Source: Pseudomonadota bacterium (GTDB lineage: Bacteria; Pseudomonadota; Gammaproteobacteria; Burkholderiales; Burkholderiaceae_C). From it: DNA of 42,230 nt. The notes beneath the pieces are model-generated. The model had not been told where the DNA came from. It made no database searches and saw only the letters and a list, made by a program, of their open reading frames with translations. Positions 15,727 to 24,486 of the stretch are shown here, one piece after another. A program made the translations under genes and the position numbers. Position 1 is the stretch's first letter. Every line of letters begins with the position of its first letter. Location of the stretch: positions 1-42,230 of the forward strand of contig JAFEER010000267.1 of assembly GCA_018240985.1 (NCBI GenBank), written 5' to 3'.

Positions 15727-17490
15727 CTACTTCGAAGCCGATGCCGCACCACGGCAAGCATCGAAGGCGTCCAGTGTGCGCTGGTATGACGGTGATTGCA
15801 CGTCCAGCAGGCCCAGCATGCTGTGGTAGAGATTGTCGTGCGTTAGCGCAGCATTGGTGCCGGCGCGCAGGCAGGCCGCAGACAGGTGGTCACGGCGCAG
15901 CAGGGCGTCATCAAACCAGCCCACCATAGGCACATGCTTTTGCGCCTCGGGCGCCACTCCATAGGGCATGCCATGCAGGAACAGACCGTACTCGCCCAGT
16001 GACTCGCCGTGGTCGCTCAGGTACAGCATGCCGGTGCCGTAATGGGCCGACTGACGGCGCGACCAGTCTAGGGGCTCGCCCAGAAAAGCGTCAGTTGCGG
16101 CAATCGAGTTGTCATAGGCGTTCACCAGCTCGCCATGGGCACAGTCGGACAACACCTCGGTACGGCATTCGGGCAGGAAGCGCTTGGTGCTGGCATCGGA
16201 GCGCTTGTAGTACGCGGGGCCGTGGCTGCCCATCTGGTGCAACACCAGCAGCACGCCGCGCTTGCGTTGGGCTTCGGGCATGGCGGCCAGGCGCGCATCC
16301 AGGCCTTGCAGCATGGCTTCGTCGCGGCATTCGCCGCCATCGCACAGGCGCTTGCGCGCATCAGCGCTCAGGCCATCGACCGCCGTGGCATGCGGCACAC
16401 GGTCGCACACACCCTTACAGCCGGACTGGTTGTCCAGCCACAGCACGGCCAGACCCGCGGCCTGAGCCACGTCCAGCAGGTTCTCGTATTCGTTGTCGCG
16501 CGACTCAAACTTGTCCCGGCCCAGCGGCGAGAACATGCAGGGCAATGACGCCAGCGTGCTCGTGCCGCAGGAGCGCACGTCGCGCCAGCTCAACACCCCG
16601 CGCTTGGCCAGCTCGGGCGTGGTGTCGCGGCCATAGCCGTTGATGCCGAAGTGGTCGGCCCGTGCCGTCTCGCCCACCACCAACACGAGCAGCAGCGGCT
16701 TGGCGGCCGACGCATAGGACGCGCCCAGAACCGCGCCCTCGGTCATGGACACCAGCGTGCCGCTGCGCGCAAACACCGGACCTACCAGGGACACGCTGGT
16801 GGAGTACAGGCTCGCCAGCGGGTTCATCAGGTAGCGCAGTTGGGGATGGTTGCGCATCAGCGGCGCCAGGTCGCGCGAAGTGGCGACCACGGTGCCCGCC
16901 GCCACGCCCAGCGCCAGCACCAGCACCAGCAGATTGCGCCACAGTTGCCGCAGCGGCCGCATGGGCGGTATGCGAACGCGCAGCAACCACCAGGTGGGCA
17001 GGGCCAGCACGGCCAGCACGGATAGCAGCAGGCGCAGCCCCAGCAGATCGGCCACCTCGCGCGCATCGGTCTGCAACACGTTGGCGGCCATGCCGGGATC
17101 CATGACCACGCTATAGGTCAGCATGTAGTACTGCGCCAGCGCCGCCACCAGCACTACCAGCCACCACAGGAGCTTCATGCCCCGCGTCCAGGCGGTGAAG
17201 GCAAAAATCGCCAGCATGCCGCAGAACACCAGCAGCGCCATCTCCAGCACCGAGCGCATGTAGATGCTGGGCGCGCCGCCTATGCGCACCAGCTGCAGCC
17301 ACAGCGGCCAGTTGGCAGCCAGTACCAGGTACATCGACAGACGCAGCACAATCTGCTGGGCGGACAGGGGGGCCCGAAACCAGCCATCGATGCGTTGCAG
17401 CACGCCACCCTGGCGCGCCTGTGCATTGCCGAGGGGGGGAGAATTATCGATCGAGGTTGAATTGGATGTGCTGCTGAGCATTTGTGACAT
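15727..17490 (-). CDS. eptA: Lipid A phosphoethanolamine transferase, EptA/MCR-like
   Basis: The 587-residue protein has five transmembrane helices (about 47-67, 84-101, 107-127, 148-170, 186-203) and a periplasmic alkaline-phosphatase-fold domain. Catalytic signatures are VVGETARADHF (Glu274), SCGTSTLASLPCMFS with Thr312 as the expected nucleophile, and LYLSDHGESLGEYGLFLHG. It should move phosphoethanolamine from phosphatidylethanolamine to lipid A phosphate, lowering binding of cationic peptides. It follows a PAP2 phosphatase on the same strand by 50 bases and lies next to a divergent two-component system, the usual setting for regulated EptA. Confidence 0.93.
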   Translation of the reverse strand: MSQMLSSTSNSTSIDNSPPLGNAQARQGGVLQRIDGWFRAPLSAQQIVLRLSMYLVLAANWPLWLQLVRIGGAPSIYMRSVLEMALLVFCGMLAIFAFTAWTRGMKLLWWLVVLVAALAQYYMLTYSVVMDPGMAANVLQTDAREVADLLGLRLLLSVLAVLALPTWWLLRVRIPPMRPLRQLWRNLLVLVLALGVAAGTVVATSRDLAPLMRNHPQLRYLMNPLASLYSTSVSLVGPVFARSGTLVSMTEGAVLGASYASAAKPLLLVLVVGETARADHFGINGYGRDTTPELAKRGVLSWRDVRSCGTSTLASLPCMFSPLGRDKFESRDNEYENLLDVAQAAGLAVLWLDNQSGCKGVCDRVPHATAVDGLSADARKRLCDGGECRDEAMLQGLDARLAAMPEAQRKRGVLLVLHQMGSHGPAYYKRSDASTKRFLPECRTEVLSDCAHGELVNAYDNSIAATDAFLGEPLDWSRRQSAHYGTGMLYLSDHGESLGEYGLFLHGMPYGVAPEAQKHVPMVGWFDDALLRRDHLSAACLRAGTNAALTHDNLYHSMLGLLDVQSPSYQRTLDAFDACRGAASASK

Positions 17491-17540
17491 AGATAGCCGT
17501 ATCGTCGTTAACGCCTCTGAAACCAGGCTGAAGGCGTCAC

Positions 17541-18239
17541 TCAGGTTTTGTTCAAATATGTATCGGCAGTTACGCGGTACCAACGCAGCTGTACCGCAGT
17601 ATCGACAGCCAGACCCCAGGCCCAGCAGAGCCAGGCCGTCCACAGCGTATGGCTCATGTAATGCGCGCCGCGCATCTGCTGCGCCAGCCCCAGCACCATG
17701 CCGGCCAACAGCACCCACACCAGCCATGGCCTGGCGACGTCGGGGGCGCTGCGGCGCAACACGAACCAGCCGGCCAGGTAGGCAAAGGCCGCCGACGCAT
17801 GGCCCGCCGGAAAGCAATGGCCCGGCCCCTCATCATGCATGGGCCACAACCAGTGCGACACATACCGCGCGGCACCGCCAAATTCCGCCAGATCCCAGGG
17901 ACAGCTGGTGTTGCTGATGCGCTTGAATACCGCGATGGTCAGCGATGCGCCTATGACCGCCAGCAGCAGTTGCCAGCGCTGCGCCTGCGCAAGCCCCCGC
18001 AAGAAGCCCCAGGGCCGGAAAACCCCCACGGACAGCGCCGCCAGCAGCGCCCAAGCCGCCATGCGCGGCAGTTCATGCAGCAGCAGCACGAACAACGCTT
18101 GATGGCGCAAGGCAAATCCTTGCGGCGAACCAAACCAGCGCGCCAGCGGCAGGTCAAGGCCAGTCGCATCCCACAGTGCAAGCAGTACGAACAGTAATAG
18201 GGTCAGCGTCCAAAGGCGACGCGTAGTCCAGAAAGACAT
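17541..18239 (-). CDS. PAP2 family membrane phosphatase
   Basis: The 232-residue protein has about six hydrophobic helices and the three PAP2 motifs: KRISNTSCPWD, CFPAGHASAAF with the catalytic histidine, and GAHYMSHTLW. Such enzymes remove phosphate from lipids such as phosphatidic acid or undecaprenyl pyrophosphate. It is the first gene before eptA, and a PAP2 gene accompanies EptA/MCR genes in many bacteria, which suggests a role in recycling the diacylglycerol left by the transferase. The start ATG at 18239 precedes a typical MSFW hydrophobic helix; the frame remains open farther upstream without a likely start. Confidence 0.9.
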   Translation of the reverse strand: MSFWTTRRLWTLTLLLFVLLALWDATGLDLPLARWFGSPQGFALRHQALFVLLLHELPRMAAWALLAALSVGVFRPWGFLRGLAQAQRWQLLLAVIGASLTIAVFKRISNTSCPWDLAEFGGAARYVSHWLWPMHDEGPGHCFPAGHASAAFAYLAGWFVLRRSAPDVARPWLVWVLLAGMVLGLAQQMRGAHYMSHTLWTAWLCWAWGLAVDTAVQLRWYRVTADTYLNKT

Positions 18240-18271
18240 GAAAAACCGTAGCGGCAGGTAAACCTGATAAC

Positions 18272-18285
18272 GATAAATATTTATC
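18272..18285. promoter_or_regulatory. Perfect 14-bp palindrome in the pap2 / response regulator intergenic region
   Basis: GATAAATATTTATC is a perfect palindrome 33 bases upstream of the PAP2 start and 80 bases upstream of the response regulator start, next to an inverted CAGGT-AA-ACCTG. Its position between divergent genes makes it a candidate binding site for the adjacent response regulator, though it does not match the classic PmrA box. Confidence 0.4.
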
Positions 18286-18364
18286 CTGAACGCACCGTGA
18301 ATCGCCGCCATCCCATTGCCCCGCCTACACTTTGCAACCCTGCAATCAAACCGAGGATTGGTGC

Positions 18365-19045
18365 ATGCGCGTGCTGCTGGTGGAAGACGATGAAGCCCTG
18401 TCAGAGGCGGTATGCGGCTATCTGCGCGCCAAGGCCTTCGTGGTGGACGCAGTGCCCAGCCTGGCCCAGGCCAGCGCCGCGCTGCATGCTGCACAGTACG
18501 CGGCCGTGCTGCTGGACTTGCACCTGCCCGACGGCGAAGGCCTGGCCCTGCTGCCGCAGCTGCGCAGGCTGAAAGACCGCCCCATCGTCATCGTGCTCAC
18601 GGCGCGCGACCAGGTCAGCGACCGCATCCACGGCCTGGACGCCGGTGCCGACGACTACCTTGTCAAGCCCTATGACCCGGGCGAGCTGCTGGCGCGGCTG
18701 CGCGCCGTGGAGCGGCGGCGCAGCGCTGCCAAGGTGCCGGTGCTGACGCTGGGCGATCTGCAGATCGACCTCTCGCGCGAGCAGGTGCGCCGCGCCGGCG
18801 TGCCGATCGCCATGACGCAGAAGGAATGGGCCCTGCTGCGCGTGCTGGCCAGCAGGCCCGACCACCTGCACACGCGCGAGAGCCTGCAGGACGCCCTGTA
18901 CGGTTTTGACGACGATACCGACAGCAACACGCTGGAGGTCTTCATCAGCCGGCTGCGCCGCAAGCTCGGGCGCGAGCACATTGAAACCGTGCGCGGCCTG
19001 GGCTACCGCATGGTGCAAGGCGGTAGCTCCCAAAGCCCCGCATGA
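18365..19045 (+). CDS. OmpR/PmrA-type response regulator
   Basis: The 226-residue protein has a receiver domain with acidic pocket EDD (7-9), phospho-acceptor Asp51 in LLDLHLPDGEG, Thr in VLTARD and Lys in LVKPYD, followed by a winged-helix DNA-binding domain (TQKEWALLRVLA, SNTLEVFISRLRRKL, TVRGLGYRM). It resembles the QseB/PmrA subgroup. The ATG at 18365 gives the canonical MRVLLVEDD start. It overlaps the sensor kinase gene by four bases (ATGA) and is divergent from pap2-eptA, which it may control. Confidence 0.93.
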   Translation: MRVLLVEDDEALSEAVCGYLRAKAFVVDAVPSLAQASAALHAAQYAAVLLDLHLPDGEGLALLPQLRRLKDRPIVIVLTARDQVSDRIHGLDAGADDYLVKPYDPGELLARLRAVERRRSAAKVPVLTLGDLQIDLSREQVRRAGVPIAMTQKEWALLRVLASRPDHLHTRESLQDALYGFDDDTDSNTLEVFISRLRRKLGREHIETVRGLGYRMVQGGSSQSPA

Positions 19046-20466
19046 GCCCCGAGACCGGCCCCGCGCGAACTCAGAGCCTGGCCGGGCGCCTGACGCACGC
19101 CCTCATTCTGTGGGTCGGGGGCGCATGGCTGCTGTGCGTGCTGGGCGTGGTCTGGTACGTAGACCGGGAGATCAATTTCAACTTCGACAACGAGATCGTC
19201 GAAGTCTCGCACCGCATGTTTGACATTGCGCTGGATGATCTGGACAACGCCCCGCCCCGCCCCGCCGCCGCTGGGCCGCTGATCTTGCCCACCCCGGGCT
19301 CCTTTGCCGACGCCGATGTGCTCTACCAGCTTGTCGCGCCTGACACCCGAGTCCTGGCGCGCTCGGCCGAGGCCAGGCCCGAGCAATTCGATGTGCCGCT
19401 GGCACCCGGCTTTGCCAACACCGGTGCCTGGCGCGTATACACGCTGATCCACCCCACAAGAGCCATTTACCTTCAGCTGGCAGATCCGCTGCAGGAACGC
19501 AGCGCGGCCGTGAACCGCACGCTGGTCGGCCTGACCATCGCCATGGTGGCCATGCTGGCGTTGCTGGCGCTGCTGCTGCGGCGCATCGCCAGGCATGAGC
19601 TGCGGGTGCTGGATCAGCTGACGCATGAAATCAGCCTGCGCAGCGGCCAGCTGCTCACACCCATAGACCTGGACGGCCTGCCACGCGAGCTGCGCCGCGT
19701 GGAAGACCATGTCAACCGCCTGCTGGAGCGCCTGGCGCTGGCGCTGGACGTGGAACGTGCCCTGGCCGCCAATGCCGCGCACGAGCTGCGCACGCCCCTT
19801 GCTGCGGCGCGCCTGCGCCTGCAGACTGCCCTGGAGCATGGTTTGAGCGACGCCGATGTGCAGGCCGCCATAGCCTCCCTGCAAACCCTGGGCCAACGCA
19901 CCGAGAAGCTGCTGCAGCTCTCGCGCGCCGAATCCAGTGCACCCTTCACGCGCCAGCCAGTCGATCTGGTGCAGCTGGCCACCACGGTGGCGCAGGAGTT
20001 CTGGCAGCAGGACGAGGCCGTGGACAGGCTCGACCTGGTGCTGCCTCACGAAGAGTCAGCCCATATCGCGCTGGGCGATTTCGATGCGCTGGCGATTGCG
20101 CTGCGCAATCTGGTGGAAAACGCGCTCCACTATGGCGGCAGCGGCGCCGTGGAGCTGATCGTGGGGCCGGGCTGCACCCTCGCCGTGCGCGACCATGGCC
20201 CGGGTGTTGCCAGCGAGCGCCTGCAGGCCCTGCAGCAACGCCATGTGCGCGACAGTGCCGCACGCACCGGTTACGGGCTCGGCCTGTCCATCGTGGCCAC
20301 CATCGGCGCCAAGCACGATGCGCGCCTGGCCCTGACGTCGCCATTGCCTGGCGAGAGCGGCGGCTTCGAGGCACGCATGCAGTTGCTGGCGGCGGCCACG
20401 CCACCGGCTGGCGCATCCAATCTGGTAGTGGGGCCGACTTCTCCGCCGGCAAGTCCACCCAGTTGA
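19042..20466 (+). CDS. Sensor histidine kinase, PmrB/QseC-like
   Basis: The 474-residue protein has transmembrane helices at about 19-40 and 160-179 enclosing a periplasmic sensor of about 120 residues, a HAMP-like linker, a dimerisation domain with NAAHELRTPLAA (His247) and an ATPase domain with LVENALHYGG (N box), VRDHGPGV (G1) and GYGLGLSIV (G2). It should phosphorylate the preceding response regulator. The periplasmic domain has many acidic residues in DIALDDLDN that could bind cations, which is an inference. The C-terminal 30 residues are proline-rich and not family-typical. Confidence 0.93.
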   Translation: MSPETGPARTQSLAGRLTHALILWVGGAWLLCVLGVVWYVDREINFNFDNEIVEVSHRMFDIALDDLDNAPPRPAAAGPLILPTPGSFADADVLYQLVAPDTRVLARSAEARPEQFDVPLAPGFANTGAWRVYTLIHPTRAIYLQLADPLQERSAAVNRTLVGLTIAMVAMLALLALLLRRIARHELRVLDQLTHEISLRSGQLLTPIDLDGLPRELRRVEDHVNRLLERLALALDVERALAANAAHELRTPLAAARLRLQTALEHGLSDADVQAAIASLQTLGQRTEKLLQLSRAESSAPFTRQPVDLVQLATTVAQEFWQQDEAVDRLDLVLPHEESAHIALGDFDALAIALRNLVENALHYGGSGAVELIVGPGCTLAVRDHGPGVASERLQALQQRHVRDSAARTGYGLGLSIVATIGAKHDARLALTSPLPGESGGFEARMQLLAAATPPAGASNLVVGPTSPPASPPS

Positions 20467-20700
20467 CCGTGGCCCCGCCGGCCGCGGCCATCACGCCGGG
20501 CCCATCGACGCCTTCAATGGCCGCCCAGGATGTCGATTTTGATAGGTGTCAGTGCCTGCCAATGGCGCGCCGCCCAAACGCCCGTGAGCCGCGTAGCAAG
20601 CTGTGCATCATTGCCCTGCCCCAGCGTGAATACAATCGTTGTCAATGTGGCCGTGCAGCTGCCACCCGATTTTTCAACCATCCAAGCCCAAGAGACACTC

Positions 20701-22407
20701 ATGACGAACGAAGAAATTCTTGCCCAATACGGCCCGCGCGAAGCCATGGAGTACGACGTGGTCATCGTCGGCGGCGGCCCCGGCGGGCTGGCCACGGCCA
20801 TCCGACTGAAGCAGCTGGCCGCTGAAAAAGGCCAGGACGTCTCGGTCGTGGTGCTGGAAAAGGGCTCCGAGCCCGGCGCGCACATCCTCTCGGGCGCCAT
20901 CATGGATCCCAAGGCCATCACCGAGCTGTTCCCTGACTGGAAGGCCAAGGGCGCGCCCCTGAACCAGCCCGTGACCGACGACGCCATGGTGTTCCTGAGC
21001 GAGTCCTCGTCGTTTCGCACACCCAACTTCCTGCTGCCCGGGTGCTTTCAGAACCACGGCAACTACATCGTCAGCCTGGGCAACGTGACGCGCTGGCTGG
21101 CCGAGCAGGCCGAGAGCCTGGGCGTGGAGATCTTCCCCGGCTTTGCCGCCGCCGAGGTGCTCTACAACGACAACGGTTCGGTCAAGGGCGTGGCCACGGG
21201 CAACATGGGCGTGGGCAAGGATCACGAGCCCACCGGCGACTTCCAGCTCGGCATGGAGCTGCACGCCAAGTACACCATCTTTGCCGAAGGCGCGCGCGGC
21301 CACCTGGGCAAGCAGATCATTGCCAAATACCAGCTGAACGCCGATAGCGACCCACAGACCTACGGCATCGGCGTCAAGGAGCTGTGGGAGATCGACCCCC
21401 AGCGCCACCAGCCCGGCTTCGTGCTGCACACCGCCGGCTGGCCCATGGACAACAACACCTACGGCGGCGCCTTCCTCTATCACATGGAGGACAACAAGGT
21501 GTCGCTGGGCTTCATCACCGGCCTGGACTACAGCAACCCCTACCTGAGCCCATTCGAGGAATTCCAGCGCTGGAAGACGCACGCCAACATCCGCTGGTAC
21601 CTGGAGGGCGACGAGGCCAAGGGCATCAAGCCGGCCAAGCGCCTGAGCTACGGCGCGCGCGCCATCACCGCGGGCGGCCTGCTGAGCCTGCCCAAGTTCG
21701 TCTTCCCCGGCGGCGCCCTGGTGGGCTGCGACGCGGGCTTCTTGAACGTGAGCCGCATCAAGGGCAGCCATGCCGCCATCAAGACCGGCATGCTGGCCGC
21801 CGAGGCGGCCTACGCGGCCATTGCGGCCGGACGCCAGCACGATGAACTGAGTGCCTACCCCGAAGCCTTCGAGGCCAGCTGGCTCTACACCGAGCTCAAC
21901 AAGTCGCGCAACTTCAAGGCCTGGTTCAAGAAGGGCCTGGTGACCGCCACGGTGATGAATGGCATCGAGCAATTCGCACTCAAGGGCCATATCCCATGGA
22001 CGCTGCACCGCGACCAGCCTGACCACGCCTACCTCAAGCCCGCAGCGGAGTGCAAGCCCATCGTCTACCCCAAGCCCGATGGCAAGCTGACCTTCGACCG
22101 CCTGTCCAGCGTCTTCATCAGCAACACCAACCATGCCGAGAACCAGCCGGCGCACCTGACGCTCAAGGACGCGAGCGTTCCGGTCAACATCAACCTGGCC
22201 AAGTACGCCGGCCCCGAGAGCCGCTACTGCCCGGCCGGCGTGTACGAGTTCGTGCCCGACGAGGCCCAGGGCGGCAATGCCCAACGCCTGCAGATCAACG
22301 CGCAGAACTGCGTGCACTGCAAGACCTGCGACATCAAGGACCCGACGCAGAACATCGTCTGGGTCACGCCCGAGGGCGGCGGCGGGCCGAACTACTCGGG
22401 CATGTAA
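20701..22407 (+). CDS. etfD: Electron transfer flavoprotein-ubiquinone oxidoreductase
   Basis: The 568-residue protein starts with an FAD-binding Rossmann motif (VVIVGGGPGGLATA, residues 20-33) and ends in a ferredoxin-like part with cysteines in RYCPAGVYEF and NCVHCKTCDIKDPTQN that bind one 4Fe-4S cluster. It carries electrons from ETF, and so from acyl-CoA and amino-acid dehydrogenases, to ubiquinone at the inner membrane. The family is very conserved and full length here. The ATG at 20701 is the family start; the ribosome site is weak. A terminator follows the adjacent repeat element. Confidence 0.96.
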   Translation: MTNEEILAQYGPREAMEYDVVIVGGGPGGLATAIRLKQLAAEKGQDVSVVVLEKGSEPGAHILSGAIMDPKAITELFPDWKAKGAPLNQPVTDDAMVFLSESSSFRTPNFLLPGCFQNHGNYIVSLGNVTRWLAEQAESLGVEIFPGFAAAEVLYNDNGSVKGVATGNMGVGKDHEPTGDFQLGMELHAKYTIFAEGARGHLGKQIIAKYQLNADSDPQTYGIGVKELWEIDPQRHQPGFVLHTAGWPMDNNTYGGAFLYHMEDNKVSLGFITGLDYSNPYLSPFEEFQRWKTHANIRWYLEGDEAKGIKPAKRLSYGARAITAGGLLSLPKFVFPGGALVGCDAGFLNVSRIKGSHAAIKTGMLAAEAAYAAIAAGRQHDELSAYPEAFEASWLYTELNKSRNFKAWFKKGLVTATVMNGIEQFALKGHIPWTLHRDQPDHAYLKPAAECKPIVYPKPDGKLTFDRLSSVFISNTNHAENQPAHLTLKDASVPVNINLAKYAGPESRYCPAGVYEFVPDEAQGGNAQRLQINAQNCVHCKTCDIKDPTQNIVWVTPEGGGGPNYSGM

Positions 22408-22419
22408 TACCCAAAAATA

Positions 22420-22656
22420 CTTGATAAGCAACGAGTCTCAGATGACTTGTCTTACTCCCTCCCCCTCTGGGGGAGGGCAGGGGCGGGGGCCAGCGACGCT
22501 AGCGCGTCGATGCCGGCAAGATGCCGGCGCTCCAGCCTCGGTGCTGGCGGACAGAAGCCGCCGCTCTTCAGGCTGTCCCATTGCGCGCAGGCGCAATAGG
22601 AGCCGCAGCCTTCAGCCCCAAAGGGGGAAGGAGTCTGAGACAGCTTGCTAATCAAG
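22420..22656. repeat. Inverted-repeat element A (237 bp)
   Basis: The ends are imperfect inverted repeats: CTTGATAAGCAACGAGTCTC at 22420 faces the reverse complement of the right end, CTTGATTAGCAAGCTGTCTC, ending at 22656. Inside are a CCCTCCCCCTCTGGGGGAGGG palindrome region, GATGCCGGCAAGATGCCGGC and other GC-rich hairpins. A shorter relative in opposite orientation lies at 36044-36216. No reading frame of note, so it looks like a non-autonomous mobile repeat. Confidence 0.7.
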
Positions 22657-22685
22657 CAAAAAATAATAGCGCCTTGCGCTTGATA

Positions 22686-22708
22686 GGCCTGCCTTGCAGG
22701 CCTTTTTT
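22686..22708 (+). terminator. Rho-independent terminator after etfD
   Basis: GGCCTGC (22686-22692) and GCAGGCC (22696-22702) form a 7-bp stem with a 3-base loop followed by six T residues. It lies downstream of etfD, beyond repeat element A. Confidence 0.75.
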
Positions 22709-22738
22709 AATTCAAGCAGCGCCTGCGCGTTCGATCAG

Positions 22739-23029
22739 GCCCCCCAGAACTCTGCCTTCATCGTCATAGACTATCAGCCGATCCAGGTCAGCTCGATCCG
22801 CTCGATGGACCAGAAGGAACTGGTGTTCAACATCGTCCATACGGCCATGTGCGCGGTCAACTACGGCCTTCCCATCGTGCATTCGACGGTGAACGTCAAG
22901 ACCGGGAAGAACAAGCCGCCGATCCAGCAGCTCCAGGACGTGCTGAAGAACGTTCCGACCTACGACCGCAACTCGATCAACAGCTGGGAAGACGTGGAGT
23001 TCAAGAAGGCGGTGGTTGCCACGGGTCGC
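22739..23029 (+). pseudogene. Isochorismatase-family hydrolase remnant
   Basis: About 97 codons read as the first half of a cysteine hydrolase: APQNSAFIVIDYQPIQV, then LPIVHSTVNVKTGKNK, then SINSWEDVEFKKAV and ATGR. The catalytic cysteine region of the family (after the ATGRKK segment) is missing, and no proper start codon precedes the conserved part. The frame is cut by foreign sequence at about 23030. The protein would be inactive. Confidence 0.75.
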
Positions 23030-23049
23030 AACCCGAGCTGCAACGCGAC

Positions 23050-23130
23050 CTGGTGATCGTCGCCAAGGCCTCGCAAAACGAGGAGGGGAGCCTGCGCTAC
23101 GAGCTCTTCGTGGATCAGGGCGACCCTGGC
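23050..23130 (+). pseudogene. Antibiotic biosynthesis monooxygenase-like fragment
   Basis: Roughly 27 codons read LVIVAKASQNEEGSLRYELF then VDQGDPG, which resembles the beginning of an ABM-domain protein with its first helix deleted. It is joined to the isochorismatase remnant on one side and to a reversed LysR remnant on the other. The call rests on the short match alone. Confidence 0.45.
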
Positions 23131-23139
23131 CTCTGCCAG

Positions 23140-23328
23140 CCCCGTTTCGGTGGGGCGCAGCTGTCGTATCGAACGCTGAAAAAGTTCGGCATCCAAGGCG
23201 CGTTCGAGATCGTGAATGCGCTTGCTGACCACGGACTTGGCCAGGTTCATGCGATTGGCGGCAACGGTGATGCTGCCAGCCTGCACGACCTGGACAAACG
23301 CAACGACGTCGTCGAATCGCCACTTCAT
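23140..23328 (-). pseudogene. LysR-type regulator, N-terminal remnant
   Basis: From the ATG at 23328 about 63 residues form a LysR winged helix: MKWRFDDVVAFVQVVQAGSI, then VVSKRIHDLERALDAELFQR and LRPTETG. After that the frame runs into the sequence of the opposite-strand ABM fragment, and the effector-binding domain of about 200 residues is absent. Its start overlaps the stop of the carboxymuconolactone decarboxylase-like gene (ATGA on the minus strand), so both were once one operon. Confidence 0.75.
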
Positions 23329-23672
23329 TGTGACGCGCCGGGATGCGCCGCGACGGCATCCATCACCCGCGCCGAGTACACCATTGCAGCCCCGGCGTTG
23401 AGCGCCACCGCGACACCCAGCGCCTCGGCAATTTCCTCGCGGCTTGCGCCCTGCTTGAGGGCGGCGTCCACATGCACGGTGATGCAGCCGTCGCAGCGCG
23501 TGGTGACCGCCACGGCCAGCGCGATCAGCTCGCGGGTCTTGGCGTCGAGGTGCCCGGTCTTGGCGCCGGCGCCGCTGAGCGTGGCGTAGCCGCGTACGGT
23601 GTCGGGCGAGAGCTTGCCGATCTCGCCGATCCGGCCCTTGAGTTCATCGCGGTAGGTATTCCAGTCGAACAT
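23325..23672 (-). CDS. Carboxymuconolactone decarboxylase family protein
   Basis: The 115-residue protein has the CMD/AhpD-like fold signature: LSPDTVRGYATLS, DAKTRELIALAVAVTTRC, and CDGCITVHVDAALKQGAS with the CxxC-H motif of the peroxidase-like subgroup, then EIAEALGVAVALNAG. It is probably a small disulfide reductase or peroxidase; the metabolic decarboxylase role is unlikely on size and motif. It is intact, and its stop overlaps the start of the LysR remnant by four bases. The divergent and downstream partner genes have decayed. Confidence 0.88.
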   Translation of the reverse strand: MFDWNTYRDELKGRIGEIGKLSPDTVRGYATLSGAGAKTGHLDAKTRELIALAVAVTTRCDGCITVHVDAALKQGASREEIAEALGVAVALNAGAAMVYSARVMDAVAAHPGASQ

Positions 23673-23925
23673 ATTGACTCCTCGGTTCGCGTCACGAGCG
23701 GACGCGGGTTGGGTATATCACGCCAGTTCCGCAACCAAGCGGCCCAGGAAGCGGGCGCCATCCAATCGGCGACCACAAACACTTTGAGGGGCTTCAAGGC
23801 CCCTCATTGCGTTTTGCGGTGCCCTCCTACACGGCGTTGACCCGGCCGCCTTCCACACTGGCCCGGTTCCATCTGCATTGCGGCAGCCCACGCCCGGGCT
23901 GCATGCCGCACACAAGGAGAGCCCC

Positions 23926-24453
23926 ATGCCGCACGCCCCCGCTCCCTGCGCCCAAGGGCTGCCGCGCCGCTACTGGCTGGGCGGCATGCTGGCAGCCACG
24001 GCACTGGCCGCAGTGCCTTGGCGCACCGGCCTTTCCGCCGCCGCGGCGACTGCGCCCAATGCTGCCTTTCTGCGCCTGTCCCAGTTGCTGACGGGTTACG
24101 AGGCACTCGACGCCGATCTGGCGCAACGCCTGCAGGATGCCTTGCGGGCCACCAATCCCGATCTGCTCGATCAATCGGCAGGACTGCTGCAGTTTCTCGA
24201 CGACCGGCAGGTAGGCCTTGAAGCGCTGGACGGCGCACTCAAGGCGCAGCACCCGGCCCTTGCGGCCTTGCCCCGGCAGATCATGACGGCCTGGTACCTG
24301 GGCGTGGTGGGAGGCGGCGTGCAGGCGCGCGCATTGGCGCTGGAGCATTCCCTGGCCGCTGCCACCGTGGCCGACATGCTCAAGCCCCCCACCTACGCTT
24401 ACGGTGCGCCAGGGAGCTGGAGCGCCCGGCCCGCCGCGCAGGCATCCCAATAA
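23926..24453 (+). CDS. Small (gamma) subunit of a membrane-bound GMC dehydrogenase
   Basis: The 175-residue protein resembles the small subunit of fructose, sorbitol or FAD-glucose dehydrogenases. It begins with a Tat-like leader (PRRYWLGGMLAATALAAVP) and has a helical mature part: FLRLSQLLTGYEALDADLAQ, QIMTAWYLGVVGGG and the C-terminal PPTYAYGAPGSW. In this family the small subunit helps export of the folded flavoprotein through Tat. AAGGAG precedes the ATG at 23926. It starts a three-gene operon with the FAD subunit and a triheme cytochrome. Confidence 0.85.
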   Translation: MPHAPAPCAQGLPRRYWLGGMLAATALAAVPWRTGLSAAAATAPNAAFLRLSQLLTGYEALDADLAQRLQDALRATNPDLLDQSAGLLQFLDDRQVGLEALDGALKAQHPALAALPRQIMTAWYLGVVGGGVQARALALEHSLAAATVADMLKPPTYAYGAPGSWSARPAAQASQ

Positions 24454-24486
24454 CGCTTGGCGCGGATGACGCGCGCGAGGTACGCC

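Noticed and set aside
20467..20700. Protein-like reading on the minus strand between the kinase gene and etfD
   Set aside because: Short stretches look protein-like, but no start, family or ribosome site is visible; it probably is a spacer.
22420..22656. Possible CRISPR-like repeat
   Set aside because: There is no regular repeat-spacer pattern; the element is a single inverted-repeat unit.
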